This document shows positions 9,166-19,254 of a DNA stretch of 64,000 bases, piece by piece. A program made the translations under genes and the position numbers. Numbering within the stretch: position 1 is the stretch's first letter; every line of letters begins with the position of its first letter. Location: positions 744,001 to 808,000 of the forward strand of contig CP170457.1 of assembly GCA_047947135.1 (NCBI GenBank). Direction: 5' to 3'. This DNA is from Planctobacterium sp047947135 (GTDB lineage Bacteria > Pseudomonadota > Gammaproteobacteria > Enterobacterales > Alteromonadaceae). The notes under the pieces are model-generated. The model saw only the letters and a program-made list of their open reading frames with translations, searched no databases and was not told the DNA's origin.

Positions 9166-12100
9166 ATGAGTAACGAATCTGAGATTGATACCGCCGTCGC
9201 AGAGGGAGGCGCTTACGAAGTCATTCGCAGCAGACTAACTGAACAAGCGGATTCTCTAGACAAACAGGTAGAAGTACTAAATCAATCCAGGATCTCTGAA
9301 TTCGGCCAACCACAAATGGAAATCACCAGCCGGGTTAGAGTAAGGACAGAAAACAACTGTATCGCTCGTGACATTGTTCCAGTGGGGAATCTATTACTAT
9401 TTGGCTACAACGTTTTCATCGGCTTAAAAAAAGAAACTCAGGTAAATGATGTATTTAGCTTATTTCAGCTCAAATCAGAAGAGGGTGCCATTGGGCTGGT
9501 AGAACAAGATCTTAGTAAATCCTTTCTTAGTGATGCCAAATTCCAAAAAGATTTTAAAGAACTCTACGTTTATTACAAAGAAGCCCGTCTTTTACAGCTG
9601 AAGATCCAGAATGATCTCTTATTTGCGGTTTTCCAGATTGGTAAAAAGCTCACAGATGTACGTGTATTTCAGTGGATGATAACCAAGGAAGAAGAACCCA
9701 AGTACATCGACAACCGGGGGGAAAGAAGCCTTCAAATAATTCCATCACATGATTTTGAATGGCAATCTGTAACCCGTGAGCAACACGTTAATGGAACACA
9801 TGCCCACGTAAACATCGGTGACAAAGTTTTTGTAGAAACCATTAAAGGGTCGTTGACAGTAAAAATAGAAAACAATACTGAAGATGGTCTGGGCATTTAT
9901 AGTGAACCCGTAGATGACAAGAATCAAAGTTTGTCTGATGCTGATATACAATTCGCCGAAGTAGGCAGTCTGGTATTATTAAAAATCTTGCCGTATAGAG
10001 AGCAAGAATACCGATTTTTGGTGTACAACACTCGAACCCAAAAAGTAAACAGAATAGATGCCATTGGCTCTGCTTGTATTTCATTGCCAGAAGACCACGG
10101 CATAATCTTTCCGGGTGGATACTACTTACAAAGTGGTGAAACAAAATCTTTCCCCGACGACATTCCCGGATTGCAGTTTAAGAGACAAATTCGCTCTCCC
10201 AACGGCGAAGATGTTCTTTATGTTTTTTATGAACCAGAAACGGGGTTATGCGGTTTGTATTGCTACAACATGATACATAAAGCGCTAAAAAACCCTATTT
10301 ACGCCCATGGTTACAGTATTTTTAATGACGGTACCGCTATTTTCTTTAGCTCGGAAGAGGAACCTACCCGGATTCATCCGATGCAGGTTTGGCAAACACC
10401 TTTTTATAGTGACGAATTTGCTGCTAAACAGCCAACTACAGATTCTTTTTTTAGTCGAATTGGAAATCGAGAACTGGTAAGAGGCATATCAGATATCAGT
10501 AGTATCTGTAGACTCATCGAAAATCCCAGGCCCACCAGACTCCTGTATGAAGATTTAATCAAGTCATGTAAAGATCTGTTCGACTCCTACTATTGGCTTG
10601 AAGAAAATGAAGTAGAGGATATCCATAAAACTATCTCTGAAATCACAGCAACTTCAGAGCTGGTAATAGATGAATTTGAAAAGGTCTCACAAATTCGTTT
10701 AAAGGCAGACGCTCTGTTGAAAACTGCCAAGGACAAGCAAAAACACATCGTCACTGCTATTAATCCAAAGTCCTGGAAAACCCCGGAACAGTATGTTCAG
10801 GCTCTGGTAGCGTTAAGACATCAACGGGGGCACTTAATATCATTACAGGAACAACGCTACATAGATAAAAAGGTTCTCAAGAGTTTAGAGAGCGAACTGC
10901 AAGAGCATTTTGATAAATTGAGTACCACAACAGTCGCTTTCCTGGCTAATGACGACTCATTGGCACCCTATCGCACTAAAATTGAAGAGTTACAAAAGGC
11001 AATTAATAAGATCGAAGTTGTAGTGGAAATAGCGCCGCTGGTTGAAGAGTTAGATTCCCTTTCTCATGGTCTGGATGTCGTTACAGAAATATTGAATGGT
11101 TTAGAAGTTGAAGACGCCACGGTACGAACGAAAATCATAGATGATATATCCACTATTTACGGCCAATTAAATCAAATTAAGGCCCTTGCCAGAAACCGTA
11201 GAAAGCAATTAGGTAGTGGTGAAGCTAGTGCGGAATTCGCAGCTCAATTCAGACTTTTCTCGCAAAGTATCAATAATGCATTAGCCCAGGTAGATACGCC
11301 TGACAAGGCTGATCAGGAATTATCCCGACTTATGATTCAACTGGAAGAACTGGAATCTAAATTCAGTGAATATGACCAGTTTCTTGACGAGATTCTCGCG
11401 AAAAGAGAAGAGTTGCACAGCGCGTTTGAAGAGCGCCGACAAACTTTGTTGGAAGAAAGACAGCGACGCAGTCAAAATTTGTTTACGGCGGCAGAACGAA
11501 CCCTGAAAGGTGTGAATCGCAGGGCATCTACTTTTAAATCAGAAGACGACCTGAATAGCTATTTTGCTTCCGATCCCATGATCATGAAGTTAACAGAGCT
11601 CAGTGCTAATCTGCGAGAGTACGATGACCAGGTGAAAGCAGATGATGTAGAAGCTCAACTAAAAGCCGCGAAGGAAACGGCCATTAGAGCACTCCGAGAT
11701 AAACAGGATATTTACGAAGACGGGGGGAATGTAATCAAACTGGGAGCTCACAAATTTAGTGTTAACTCTCAGGTCTTGGATTTAACCCTCATTCCCAAAA
11801 ATGACGGATTATACCGGCATCTCATTGGAACCGATTTTTATGAGAAGCTACAAAATAAAGCGTTGCTCGAATTACAGCCCTATTGGCAACAGGCTTTGGT
11901 GTCGGAGAACAACGAAGTTAGTCGCTGCGAGTATCTAGCATCTTTGATTATCAAAGATGCGGAACAACAAGCAAATGATCTGTCATTATCTAAACTGTAT
12001 AAAGCAATAGACTCACAACAAGAATTATCCGATTTAGTGGATTCTTATATCAGTGACAGGTATCAGGAAGGTTACGAAAAAGGAATTCACGACAACGACA

Positions 12101-14283
12101 CCTGCCACTTACTGTCAGCGTTAATCCCTATCCATAAACGGGCAGGTTTGTTACGATTTAGTCCCAAATCCAGAGCATTAGCAATGCTGTTTTGGTCCTT
12201 TTCAAGCACTTCCGATAAGCAACGTACCATTTGGCAAAGTCAGGCTCTGAGTGCAAAATCTTTGCTGGCTATTCTCGATAGCAACCAAGGCTTCAACAGT
12301 TTAACTGAAGAGCTTTCGACGCGTATAAATCGCTTCAAAGAGACATTTGGACTGCCATTCTCGACTTCAGATATCACAAGCGCCGTTGCTTACTTAGGGC
12401 AGGAACTCGCTAGTGGCAAACTGAGTTTTGTGTTCAGTGACAGTGCCGCGAAAATCGAAAAAGCATTCGGTCAAAAGCTAAAACTGGATAATGAGTGGCA
12501 AAATTTTCAAAAAACGATCTCTGTTTGCACTAGCTTAGATTCTACAGAGCAGTCACAAGACATTAGGGCGACATCGTTAAGAGATGTCTGGCATCTCACT
12601 TTTGTCTGGCTGGATGCATTCGTTCAATCGAATATTGAACAATTATCCAATCGCCGCCACTACATTCCAGAAGTTGCAGCCTTTCTCATCTGCCAACACA
12701 CAATTGAGCGCCGCAATAGTGATGTCGACTTATTAGTTGAGGTGCCCAACCTATTAAGCGAACACAGAAATATTGAAGATGGCAAGCTCACTATTGCTCT
12801 GGATGAGTTTAATGAAAGAATGCAATATTTTCATGATATACATTTGCCCAATTTTAATCGCTATCACCAGTTACGTCGCGACATTATGGAAACAAGTCGC
12901 AGAGAGTTACAACTGTCTCAGTTTGTGGCGAAACCGCTGAGCTCTTTCGTCAGAAACAAGTTGATCAACGAAGTTTATTTCCCATTGATAGGGGCCAACC
13001 TGGCGAAACAAATGGGGACTGTCGGGGAAGACAAAAGAACAGACCTAATGGGTTTATTGCTACTTATATCGCCACCGGGTTACGGTAAAACAACTCTGAT
13101 GGAATATATCGCTAATCGATTGGGGCTGATCTTTATGAAAATAAACTGTCCGTCTCTGGGTCATGAAGTGACCTCTATCGATCCATCAACGGCTCCAAAT
13201 GCAACCGCCAGACAAGAATTAGAAAAATTAAATCTTGGTTTGGAGATGGGTAATAACGTCATGTTGTATCTGGATGATATTCAACATACTCACCCGGAAT
13301 TTTTACAAAAGTTTATTTCACTATGTGATGGCACCAGAAGAATAGACGGAGTGTGGGAAGGCCAGAGCAAAACCTATGATATGCGCGGTAAGAAGTTCTG
13401 CGTTGTTATGGCTGGAAACCCATACACTGAATCTGGCGATGTCTTCAAAGTTCCAGACATGCTGGCTAACAGAGCCGATATTTATAATCTGGGTGATGTG
13501 CTAAATGGCAAAGAATCTCAATTTGCTATGAGCTATATAGAAAATGCCCTGACTTCCAATGCTGTGTTGGCACCTTTAGCACTTCGCGACATGCAGGATG
13601 TTTACAAGTTTATCGACATGGCCAACGGCAAAGATGTCGCGAGTACGGATTTAAAGTACGAGTATAGCGGCGCAGAGATAAACGAAATCTGTACCGTGCT
13701 AAAACATTTGTTTGTTATTCAAGATGTTATTTTAAAGGTCAATCTTGAATACATTAAATCAGCAGCAACGGCTGAAGATTATAGACAAGAACCGGCGTTC
13801 AAGTTGCAAGGAAGCTATCGTAATATGAATAAGATGGCGGAAAAGGTCTCCGCCGTGATGAACCACAATGAGCTCATGCAATTGATTGAAGATCACTACA
13901 TTGGAGAAGCGCAAACACTAACCTCTGGTGCAGAGGAAAACCTCTTAAAACTCGCTATTATGAGAGGCACCATGAACGAACAACAACAATCCAGATGGGC
14001 CCATATATGTCAGGCGTTTGAGTCAAAACATTCTTTACAAATAGAAGGTGATCCAACACACCAAGCCGTCAAACAACTTAGTCAAATGGCACACACATTA
14101 ACTGAAATCAGAGACGATATGTATCAATCAGATACAGGCGATCTGATAAAGCCTATAAACCGAGTAGCCGCAGCAATGTATCTGTTGAGCAAGGTTTGGC
14201 GGGGTGATGAAAAATCGAATTACAAAGAACAACTCTCACAGTTGGACGACAAGATAAAAAGCGAAACTACGGATGACAGCTAA
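9166..14283 (+). CDS. Giant coiled-coil AAA ATPase, DUF3686 / 'DNA repair ATPase' family
   Basis: A 1705-residue protein. A beta-rich N-terminal region (~1-430) contains blocks such as FPGGYYLQSGETK typical of the DUF3686 family; a central region (~430-880) is largely predicted coiled coil with many Glu/Gln/Lys heptads; a mixed helical region follows; a single AAA ATPase lies near residues 1290-1490, with Walker A (PPGYGKTT, ~1303) and Walker B (VMLYLDD, ~1365), and a sensor-like MAGNPYTESG. Such proteins are labelled 'DNA repair ATPase' in databases, but I know of no direct functional proof. The open frame extends to a TTG at 9154; the ATG at 9166 has a GGAG six bases upstream and is preferred. 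The neighbouring YqiJ and flotillin genes suggest a membrane-linked role. Confidence 0.85.
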   Translation: MSNESEIDTAVAEGGAYEVIRSRLTEQADSLDKQVEVLNQSRISEFGQPQMEITSRVRVRTENNCIARDIVPVGNLLLFGYNVFIGLKKETQVNDVFSLFQLKSEEGAIGLVEQDLSKSFLSDAKFQKDFKELYVYYKEARLLQLKIQNDLLFAVFQIGKKLTDVRVFQWMITKEEEPKYIDNRGERSLQIIPSHDFEWQSVTREQHVNGTHAHVNIGDKVFVETIKGSLTVKIENNTEDGLGIYSEPVDDKNQSLSDADIQFAEVGSLVLLKILPYREQEYRFLVYNTRTQKVNRIDAIGSACISLPEDHGIIFPGGYYLQSGETKSFPDDIPGLQFKRQIRSPNGEDVLYVFYEPETGLCGLYCYNMIHKALKNPIYAHGYSIFNDGTAIFFSSEEEPTRIHPMQVWQTPFYSDEFAAKQPTTDSFFSRIGNRELVRGISDISSICRLIENPRPTRLLYEDLIKSCKDLFDSYYWLEENEVEDIHKTISEITATSELVIDEFEKVSQIRLKADALLKTAKDKQKHIVTAINPKSWKTPEQYVQALVALRHQRGHLISLQEQRYIDKKVLKSLESELQEHFDKLSTTTVAFLANDDSLAPYRTKIEELQKAINKIEVVVEIAPLVEELDSLSHGLDVVTEILNGLEVEDATVRTKIIDDISTIYGQLNQIKALARNRRKQLGSGEASAEFAAQFRLFSQSINNALAQVDTPDKADQELSRLMIQLEELESKFSEYDQFLDEILAKREELHSAFEERRQTLLEERQRRSQNLFTAAERTLKGVNRRASTFKSEDDLNSYFASDPMIMKLTELSANLREYDDQVKADDVEAQLKAAKETAIRALRDKQDIYEDGGNVIKLGAHKFSVNSQVLDLTLIPKNDGLYRHLIGTDFYEKLQNKALLELQPYWQQALVSENNEVSRCEYLASLIIKDAEQQANDLSLSKLYKAIDSQQELSDLVDSYISDRYQEGYEKGIHDNDTCHLLSALIPIHKRAGLLRFSPKSRALAMLFWSFSSTSDKQRTIWQSQALSAKSLLAILDSNQGFNSLTEELSTRINRFKETFGLPFSTSDITSAVAYLGQELASGKLSFVFSDSAAKIEKAFGQKLKLDNEWQNFQKTISVCTSLDSTEQSQDIRATSLRDVWHLTFVWLDAFVQSNIEQLSNRRHYIPEVAAFLICQHTIERRNSDVDLLVEVPNLLSEHRNIEDGKLTIALDEFNERMQYFHDIHLPNFNRYHQLRRDIMETSRRELQLSQFVAKPLSSFVRNKLINEVYFPLIGANLAKQMGTVGEDKRTDLMGLLLLISPPGYGKTTLMEYIANRLGLIFMKINCPSLGHEVTSIDPSTAPNATARQELEKLNLGLEMGNNVMLYLDDIQHTHPEFLQKFISLCDGTRRIDGVWEGQSKTYDMRGKKFCVVMAGNPYTESGDVFKVPDMLANRADIYNLGDVLNGKESQFAMSYIENALTSNAVLAPLALRDMQDVYKFIDMANGKDVASTDLKYEYSGAEINEICTVLKHLFVIQDVILKVNLEYIKSAATAEDYRQEPAFKLQGSYRNMNKMAEKVSAVMNHNELMQLIEDHYIGEAQTLTSGAEENLLKLAIMRGTMNEQQQSRWAHICQAFESKHSLQIEGDPTHQAVKQLSQMAHTLTEIRDDMYQSDTGDLIKPINRVAAAMYLLSKVWRGDEKSNYKEQLSQLDDKIKSETTDDS

Positions 14284-14371
14284 GTCCATAAAATATCGTT
14301 CCAGATGTTAAGTTTAGCGGTTTGGTTCGGTGCCAGGCGGCTCCTAATATAGGCGACATATTGGCTAGACC

Positions 14372-17300
14372 CTATGGCTCTCTTTCTTCTTTTGTCGGTG
14401 CGATGAGTGGGAGTTCAATATTGCACTGAAATCCTTTATTTGGTGCGCTTTCCAGACGAATTTTCCCACCCAGAATTTGTGTGACGTAATTGTAAACCAA
14501 ATGAAGACCCAGACCTGATCCTCCGACACCGAGCTTGGTTGTGAAAAACGGGTCAAACGCCTTCTTTTTCACCTCATCTGTCATGCCAACGCCATCGTCG
14601 GAGTAGCAAATCACTAGCAGATTATTACTGATTTTTGCATCAATTGAGACGGTGCCCTGAGTTTTTTCAACAAATCCATGAATGATAGAATTCTTGATAA
14701 GATTTGTGAAAACCTGAAACAAGGAACCTGGATAGCTATCCAGAACAATCCCTTGCGGGCAATTGATTTTAAGTTGGTGTCCCTCATTGGCATACAATGA
14801 ATGTAACGCGTGTTTAATATCTTCCAATAGCGTTTCCAGATCAAATTCTCGGCGCTGTTCACTGGTTTGATCTACTGCGACCTGCTTGAAACTTGCCATT
14901 AAGGTGAATGCTCTTTCCAGGCTATTTAGAATAATTTTGTTTGACGTTCGTGCTTTCTCCAGATGACTATGCAGCTCACTGCGTTTTAGGCGATTTTCAT
15001 TTACTTTCTTTTCCAGTGAGCAGCAATCATCATTTAATGCTGTTGCCGCAGTTAGTGCAATGCCCATTGGGGTATTGATCTCGTGAGATACCCCCGCAAC
15101 AAGCCCCCCTAATGACGCCATTTTCTCCTGCTCAATAAAGTCTTCCTGCGCCTTTCTTAATGCCAGTGTGCGCTCTTCTACCTGGGTTTCCAGCTCCTGG
15201 GCTCTCGCTTCGATCCAATGAGTACGGATTCGGAACCCCAAATAGGTGAGTGAAATCGCCAGTATGCTACACAGCGCTATAAACCAGTGTGTCTGCCAAT
15301 AAGCAGCCTCAACAACAACGTTAAAAGTTAAATCCTTGCCACTCCAATGACCGGCTCTATTTGTCCCCTGCACAGTAAAGGCATAAGTACCAGGCCACAA
15401 GTTGCTGTAACTGGCGACTCGTCTCGATGCATCCACCTCGACCCAATCATTGTCAAAACCTTTCAGCTTGTAACGATATCTGTTTTTTTCAGGTGCCGAT
15501 AAGTCCAATGCCGCAAACTCAATCGTAAAGCTTCGTTGTTCTGGCTGTATGGTTAACCCGGATTTTCTGAGCATCCCGGCATTAACTGAAACACCATCAA
15601 CACGCAGCTCCGTCGCCACCAATGACGGCTGGTAATCCCAAAAGGAATAACCATCAGGATCGATAATCAGCAACCCCTTACTGCCACCAAACAACAGTCG
15701 TCCATCAGGCGATTTTGTATAAGACCGGAACCAGTTCGTCCCAAATTCTATGCCATCGGCTTTTTGTAGTGGAGTCATTACCTTGCTGGCGGGATCGTAA
15801 ATATAATCCGGCGTCCAAATTCTACCCATCGCGTCTTCAAGCAGGTTAGCTCCCATCGGTCTGCCACCAAATCCCGCATGTTGACTGTGATTTTGAAGTT
15901 GAACCTTGTCAGGTGAGGTGAAATTTACTAGGTGAAGTCCTGCCGTTGTGTCTAACCAAAGTCGCCCAGCACTATCATAAAGCATGCCGACAATACTGGT
16001 TGTTTGTAATGATTCCCCATATTCGTTCGCCCCTTTAATTTGTAGCAAATTCTGACTGTCAGGCGGAACAACATACAAACCCGATGCGCCTGTGGCAACC
16101 AGCAGTCGACCATCACCATCTTCATAAAGCGCATTGATCCAATCCTGCATAAGATCACCATTTGCTAGCGTATAAGTGGCGAACTCCCCAGTTTTGTCAT
16201 CCCAGTAGAATAGACCCGCGTTTGTACCAATCCAAAGACCACCTTTGACCGAAGGGTAAAGAGCCCGAACATTCCCTTTGGGAAGACCATGTTGCTGTCC
16301 ATACAGAAAGAATTGTTGTTTTTGTTTGTCAAACCGGTATAGCTGCCCTGGGTTCACACCCACCCAAATATCACCCGATGTCAGTTCGGTCATCGCAGTA
16401 ATCCAACCAGCATGCAATTTACCGGGTACCCCAGTTTGAGGATAGTGGCCACCAATAACACCTACGTCTGGGTCGACTATATCGATGCCTCCACCACGTG
16501 TTCCGACCCAAATTAAGCCATTTGACAAAGCCAATATACTGCTGACATTTGGCTCAGTCAGGCCGTTGTCATTTATCAAACTGAAACGAAACGATTGGAG
16601 CCACTCGACTTTGCTTAGCAAGCGTTGCAGTCCACCTCCATAGCCTCCTATCCAGACGACGCCTGAGCGATCTTTTAACAGTGTTCGAATATCGTTATTG
16701 GCCAGACTAAAACTATCTGATGGATCATGAATAACACGCGACAGCCAGTTGCCACTTTTCTCATCAATCCTGTCGATTCCGCCAAATCGCGCGGCCCATA
16801 TTTCGTTATCATTTAACTGAAAGATATCGTAAACGGTACTGGACTTGAGAGCTTCGGGCTGATTAGGTAAAGCTGGCTGCATGTGATGGTTTAGGTGGTC
16901 ATACAGCCACACCCCCGACTCGTTAGTACCTATCCATATGCGCCCATCATTGGCTTCGAACAGGCTTCTAATGTACAGAGTATTATGTGCTCCATTCGCC
17001 ATCTGAATGGGTTGAAAATGGTCATCCTGTGCTGAATATTGTGCCAGCCCTGCCTTTGTACCTACCCAAAGGTTCCCTTGTGAGTCGCGCAAAAGTGCTC
17101 TTATGCCACTATGGGGAATGCCATCAGCCGTGGAATAGTGTTTAATAATATTGCCCTGCGTTGTTGCACGATAAATACCGGAATTGGTCGACAGCCAAAC
17201 ATCATCGTTGAAGCCAGGCAGGACTTGCGAAACACTGGATAGGTCAGGAAGGTCAAGTAAGGTTTTTTGGTCGAACAGGCGAGTAAATCTTTCGCTGTCC

Positions 17301-17671
17301 GGATGATAAATCGATACGCCCCCGGGCTCAGTAGACAGCCACAATGTGCCATCTTCAAAAACATTTATATCACGAACAAAGTTGCCTCCAAGGCTGGTAT
17401 TATCCAATGGATCGTGTCTGAACAGTTTAAATCGATAGCCATCATGGCGAACAACGCCAGCCGCTGTCGCTATCCACAAGTATCCATCAGCGTCTTGCGC
17501 AAGGTCAGTTACAACATTGTCTGGAATATCCGCAGTGTTACCAATGCTCTCGAACTGAATCTGCCCAATAAGGGGTGCTGAGTACACAAGCAGAAATAAG
17601 AAAATAAAGGCGATTACAGTAATCCATCCCTTATTTTCAATAGATAACTCAACATCAGCACTGCCGTGCAT
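14372..17671 (-). CDS. Two-component sensor histidine kinase with periplasmic Reg_prop beta-propeller and Y_Y_Y domain
   Basis: About 1099 residues from the ATG at 17671. Order: membrane helix (~15-37); two seven-bladed-type propellers made of Reg_prop repeats (recurring GxLWVGT and DGRIWIGT-like motifs, ~45-690); a Y_Y_Y domain (RYRYKLKGFDNDW); a second membrane helix; a coiled coil; HisKA with the phospho-His in GVSHEINTP (~863); and HATPase with the N box (NLIKNS, ~988) and GSGLGLHL (~1050). Unlike the hybrid two-component systems common in Bacteroidetes, it stops after the ATPase, with no receiver or AraC domain, so its response regulator is encoded elsewhere. An in-frame TTG at 17752 would add 27 hydrophilic residues. 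It faces the ATPase gene tail to tail. Confidence 0.9.
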   Translation of the reverse strand: MHGSADVELSIENKGWITVIAFIFLFLLVYSAPLIGQIQFESIGNTADIPDNVVTDLAQDADGYLWIATAAGVVRHDGYRFKLFRHDPLDNTSLGGNFVRDINVFEDGTLWLSTEPGGVSIYHPDSERFTRLFDQKTLLDLPDLSSVSQVLPGFNDDVWLSTNSGIYRATTQGNIIKHYSTADGIPHSGIRALLRDSQGNLWVGTKAGLAQYSAQDDHFQPIQMANGAHNTLYIRSLFEANDGRIWIGTNESGVWLYDHLNHHMQPALPNQPEALKSSTVYDIFQLNDNEIWAARFGGIDRIDEKSGNWLSRVIHDPSDSFSLANNDIRTLLKDRSGVVWIGGYGGGLQRLLSKVEWLQSFRFSLINDNGLTEPNVSSILALSNGLIWVGTRGGGIDIVDPDVGVIGGHYPQTGVPGKLHAGWITAMTELTSGDIWVGVNPGQLYRFDKQKQQFFLYGQQHGLPKGNVRALYPSVKGGLWIGTNAGLFYWDDKTGEFATYTLANGDLMQDWINALYEDGDGRLLVATGASGLYVVPPDSQNLLQIKGANEYGESLQTTSIVGMLYDSAGRLWLDTTAGLHLVNFTSPDKVQLQNHSQHAGFGGRPMGANLLEDAMGRIWTPDYIYDPASKVMTPLQKADGIEFGTNWFRSYTKSPDGRLLFGGSKGLLIIDPDGYSFWDYQPSLVATELRVDGVSVNAGMLRKSGLTIQPEQRSFTIEFAALDLSAPEKNRYRYKLKGFDNDWVEVDASRRVASYSNLWPGTYAFTVQGTNRAGHWSGKDLTFNVVVEAAYWQTHWFIALCSILAISLTYLGFRIRTHWIEARAQELETQVEERTLALRKAQEDFIEQEKMASLGGLVAGVSHEINTPMGIALTAATALNDDCCSLEKKVNENRLKRSELHSHLEKARTSNKIILNSLERAFTLMASFKQVAVDQTSEQRREFDLETLLEDIKHALHSLYANEGHQLKINCPQGIVLDSYPGSLFQVFTNLIKNSIIHGFVEKTQGTVSIDAKISNNLLVICYSDDGVGMTDEVKKKAFDPFFTTKLGVGGSGLGLHLVYNYVTQILGGKIRLESAPNKGFQCNIELPLIAPTKEEREP

Positions 17672-17943
17672 TATAGATTCCGCATTTTCAATCGCCACTG
17701 CTAAATCATAGGTATCGTTGCACTGAGCGTCAATGAGAGACTGCGTAACCAATACTCGCCATAGAGTGGTGTGTTAATTGATATACTCCTGTATAAATGC
17801 AAGCCCATTAGCTTTATTAGAACGCCATAACTTTAAGTTTTTCTAGCAAGGTGTTTTGAATTATAGCAGCGTCTTGCAACATAGAGCTGTTGTTATACAC
17901 CCATTATCAATATGATCTGACTTTGTTTATTGCGCACATACTT

Positions 17944-18666
17944 ATGGAATTTGACACTCACTGGTACATTACCGCACTTTTGCTGTTTCTCGGCTGCACC
18001 GTACAAACCGCGATTGGGTTTGGTATGGCAGTCATCGCTGCGCCCATTCTGGTGATCATCAATCCCCAGTGGGTGCCTTATGTATTGACCTTTACGGCAC
18101 TGTTTTTAAGTATGTCCAATGCTTGGCAGCAGCGCCAGTATATTCTTTGGGCCAGTCTTTGGTCGCCGATGCTGAGTCGTATTCCCGGTACCGTGGTTGG
18201 CACCTGGCTTTTGCTAATTATGCCAGTGTTGTGGCTGCAACTTGCCGTCGCTTCTATGGTCATTGTCACCGTCATTGTCTCTTTGTGGCTCAAACCTTTT
18301 CAGCCAAACACCACCAATCTAGGTATCGCAGGATTTATCTCTGGTGTGACTGGCACCACTACCAGCATTGGCGGTCCGCCTATTGCGCTGGTTTTGCAGC
18401 ATAGCGCGGGTGCGACAGCACGTGCTAATCTCTCAATGTATTTTGTTTATAGCTGTATCCTCAGCATCATTGGCTATTTGTTGACGGGATTGATGAGCTG
18501 GCAGTTATTTTACACCAGTCTATCGTTTTTACCTTTTGCGGCACTTGGATTTTTTTGCGGCATTAAAATTCAGCGCTTTGTGGACAACCGTTTCCGTCCC
18601 ATACTATTGGGCATTTGTACTCTGTCAGCGCTGATGGCAATAATCAATGCGTTGGCGAATGCCTGA
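17944..18666 (+). CDS. TauE/SafE family sulfite exporter-like membrane protein
   Basis: A 241-residue polytopic membrane protein of about eight helices. The family repeat is seen twice, as VQTAIGFGMAVIAAP near residue 18 and FISGVTGTTTSIGGPPIAL in the middle; both carry the glycine-rich loop that defines TauE/SafE permeases, which move sulfite, sulfoacetate or other small anions. The frame can be extended to a TTG at 17890, but the ATG places the first helix as expected for the family. Neither start has a good ribosome-binding site. Substrate cannot be assigned. The next gene starts 11 bases on, so the two may be co-transcribed. Confidence 0.85.
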   Translation: MEFDTHWYITALLLFLGCTVQTAIGFGMAVIAAPILVIINPQWVPYVLTFTALFLSMSNAWQQRQYILWASLWSPMLSRIPGTVVGTWLLLIMPVLWLQLAVASMVIVTVIVSLWLKPFQPNTTNLGIAGFISGVTGTTTSIGGPPIALVLQHSAGATARANLSMYFVYSCILSIIGYLLTGLMSWQLFYTSLSFLPFAALGFFCGIKIQRFVDNRFRPILLGICTLSALMAIINALANA

Positions 18667-18676
18667 GAGGAAAGGT

Positions 18677-19228
18677 GTGACGGTTAAAGATAACTCTGCG
18701 ATTGTTGTACTTGGACATAAGAACAGCTCGGCAGGACAGTTGAGCGATATCGCTCAAGCGCGATGTAAGGTAGCGTTTCAGCTGTATCAAAAAACCCAAC
18801 TTAAACTCATCTGCACAGGGGCTTTTGGTGACAAGTTTAATAACACCTCCCGCTCCCATGCTCAGCATCTGCAAGCGTACCTGCACCAGCTTGGCGTGCC
18901 AACTGCTAAGTTTTTAGCAAGTACGATGAGTCACAATACCTATGAAGACGGCAAGCTGACGGCCAAAATCATTGAGCAGCACCTCATTTCCCATATTCAT
19001 CTGGTAACCTCTGATTTTCATCTGCAAAGGGCTTTTCTGTGGTTTAAACTATTTAATGGTGAATTAAAAATCACTCCCTGTAGTGCAACAACAATTGCCA
19101 CAGAAACACAACTGCAACAGTTGCATGGACATGAAAAACAGGCGCTAATTAATTTCTATCGCGATTTCCCTGACTTTCCCGACGTTGCCTCATTTCAGGA
19201 CTGGCAGATATCACTACCAGCCAGTTGA
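18677..19228 (+). CDS. DUF218 (YdcF/SanA-like) family protein
   Basis: A 183-residue protein with the DUF218 fold: an N-terminal strand AIVVLGHKN, a middle NTYEDGKLTAK block (family ENT motif region) and VTSDFHLQRAF, matching the conserved TSxxHxxRA motif. Such proteins (YdcF, SanA, ElyC) bind nucleotides or act in envelope metabolism, but their chemistry is mostly unknown. The open frame begins at ATG 18647 inside the permease gene. The GTG at 18677 is preferred because it is directly preceded by a strong AGAGGAAAGG ribosome-binding site and puts the first strand near the N-terminus, 11 bases after the permease stop. No membrane helix is visible. Confidence 0.75.
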   Translation: MTVKDNSAIVVLGHKNSSAGQLSDIAQARCKVAFQLYQKTQLKLICTGAFGDKFNNTSRSHAQHLQAYLHQLGVPTAKFLASTMSHNTYEDGKLTAKIIEQHLISHIHLVTSDFHLQRAFLWFKLFNGELKITPCSATTIATETQLQQLHGHEKQALINFYRDFPDFPDVASFQDWQISLPAS

Positions 19229-19254
19229 ATGAACCAACCTCGCTAAACTGAGAG

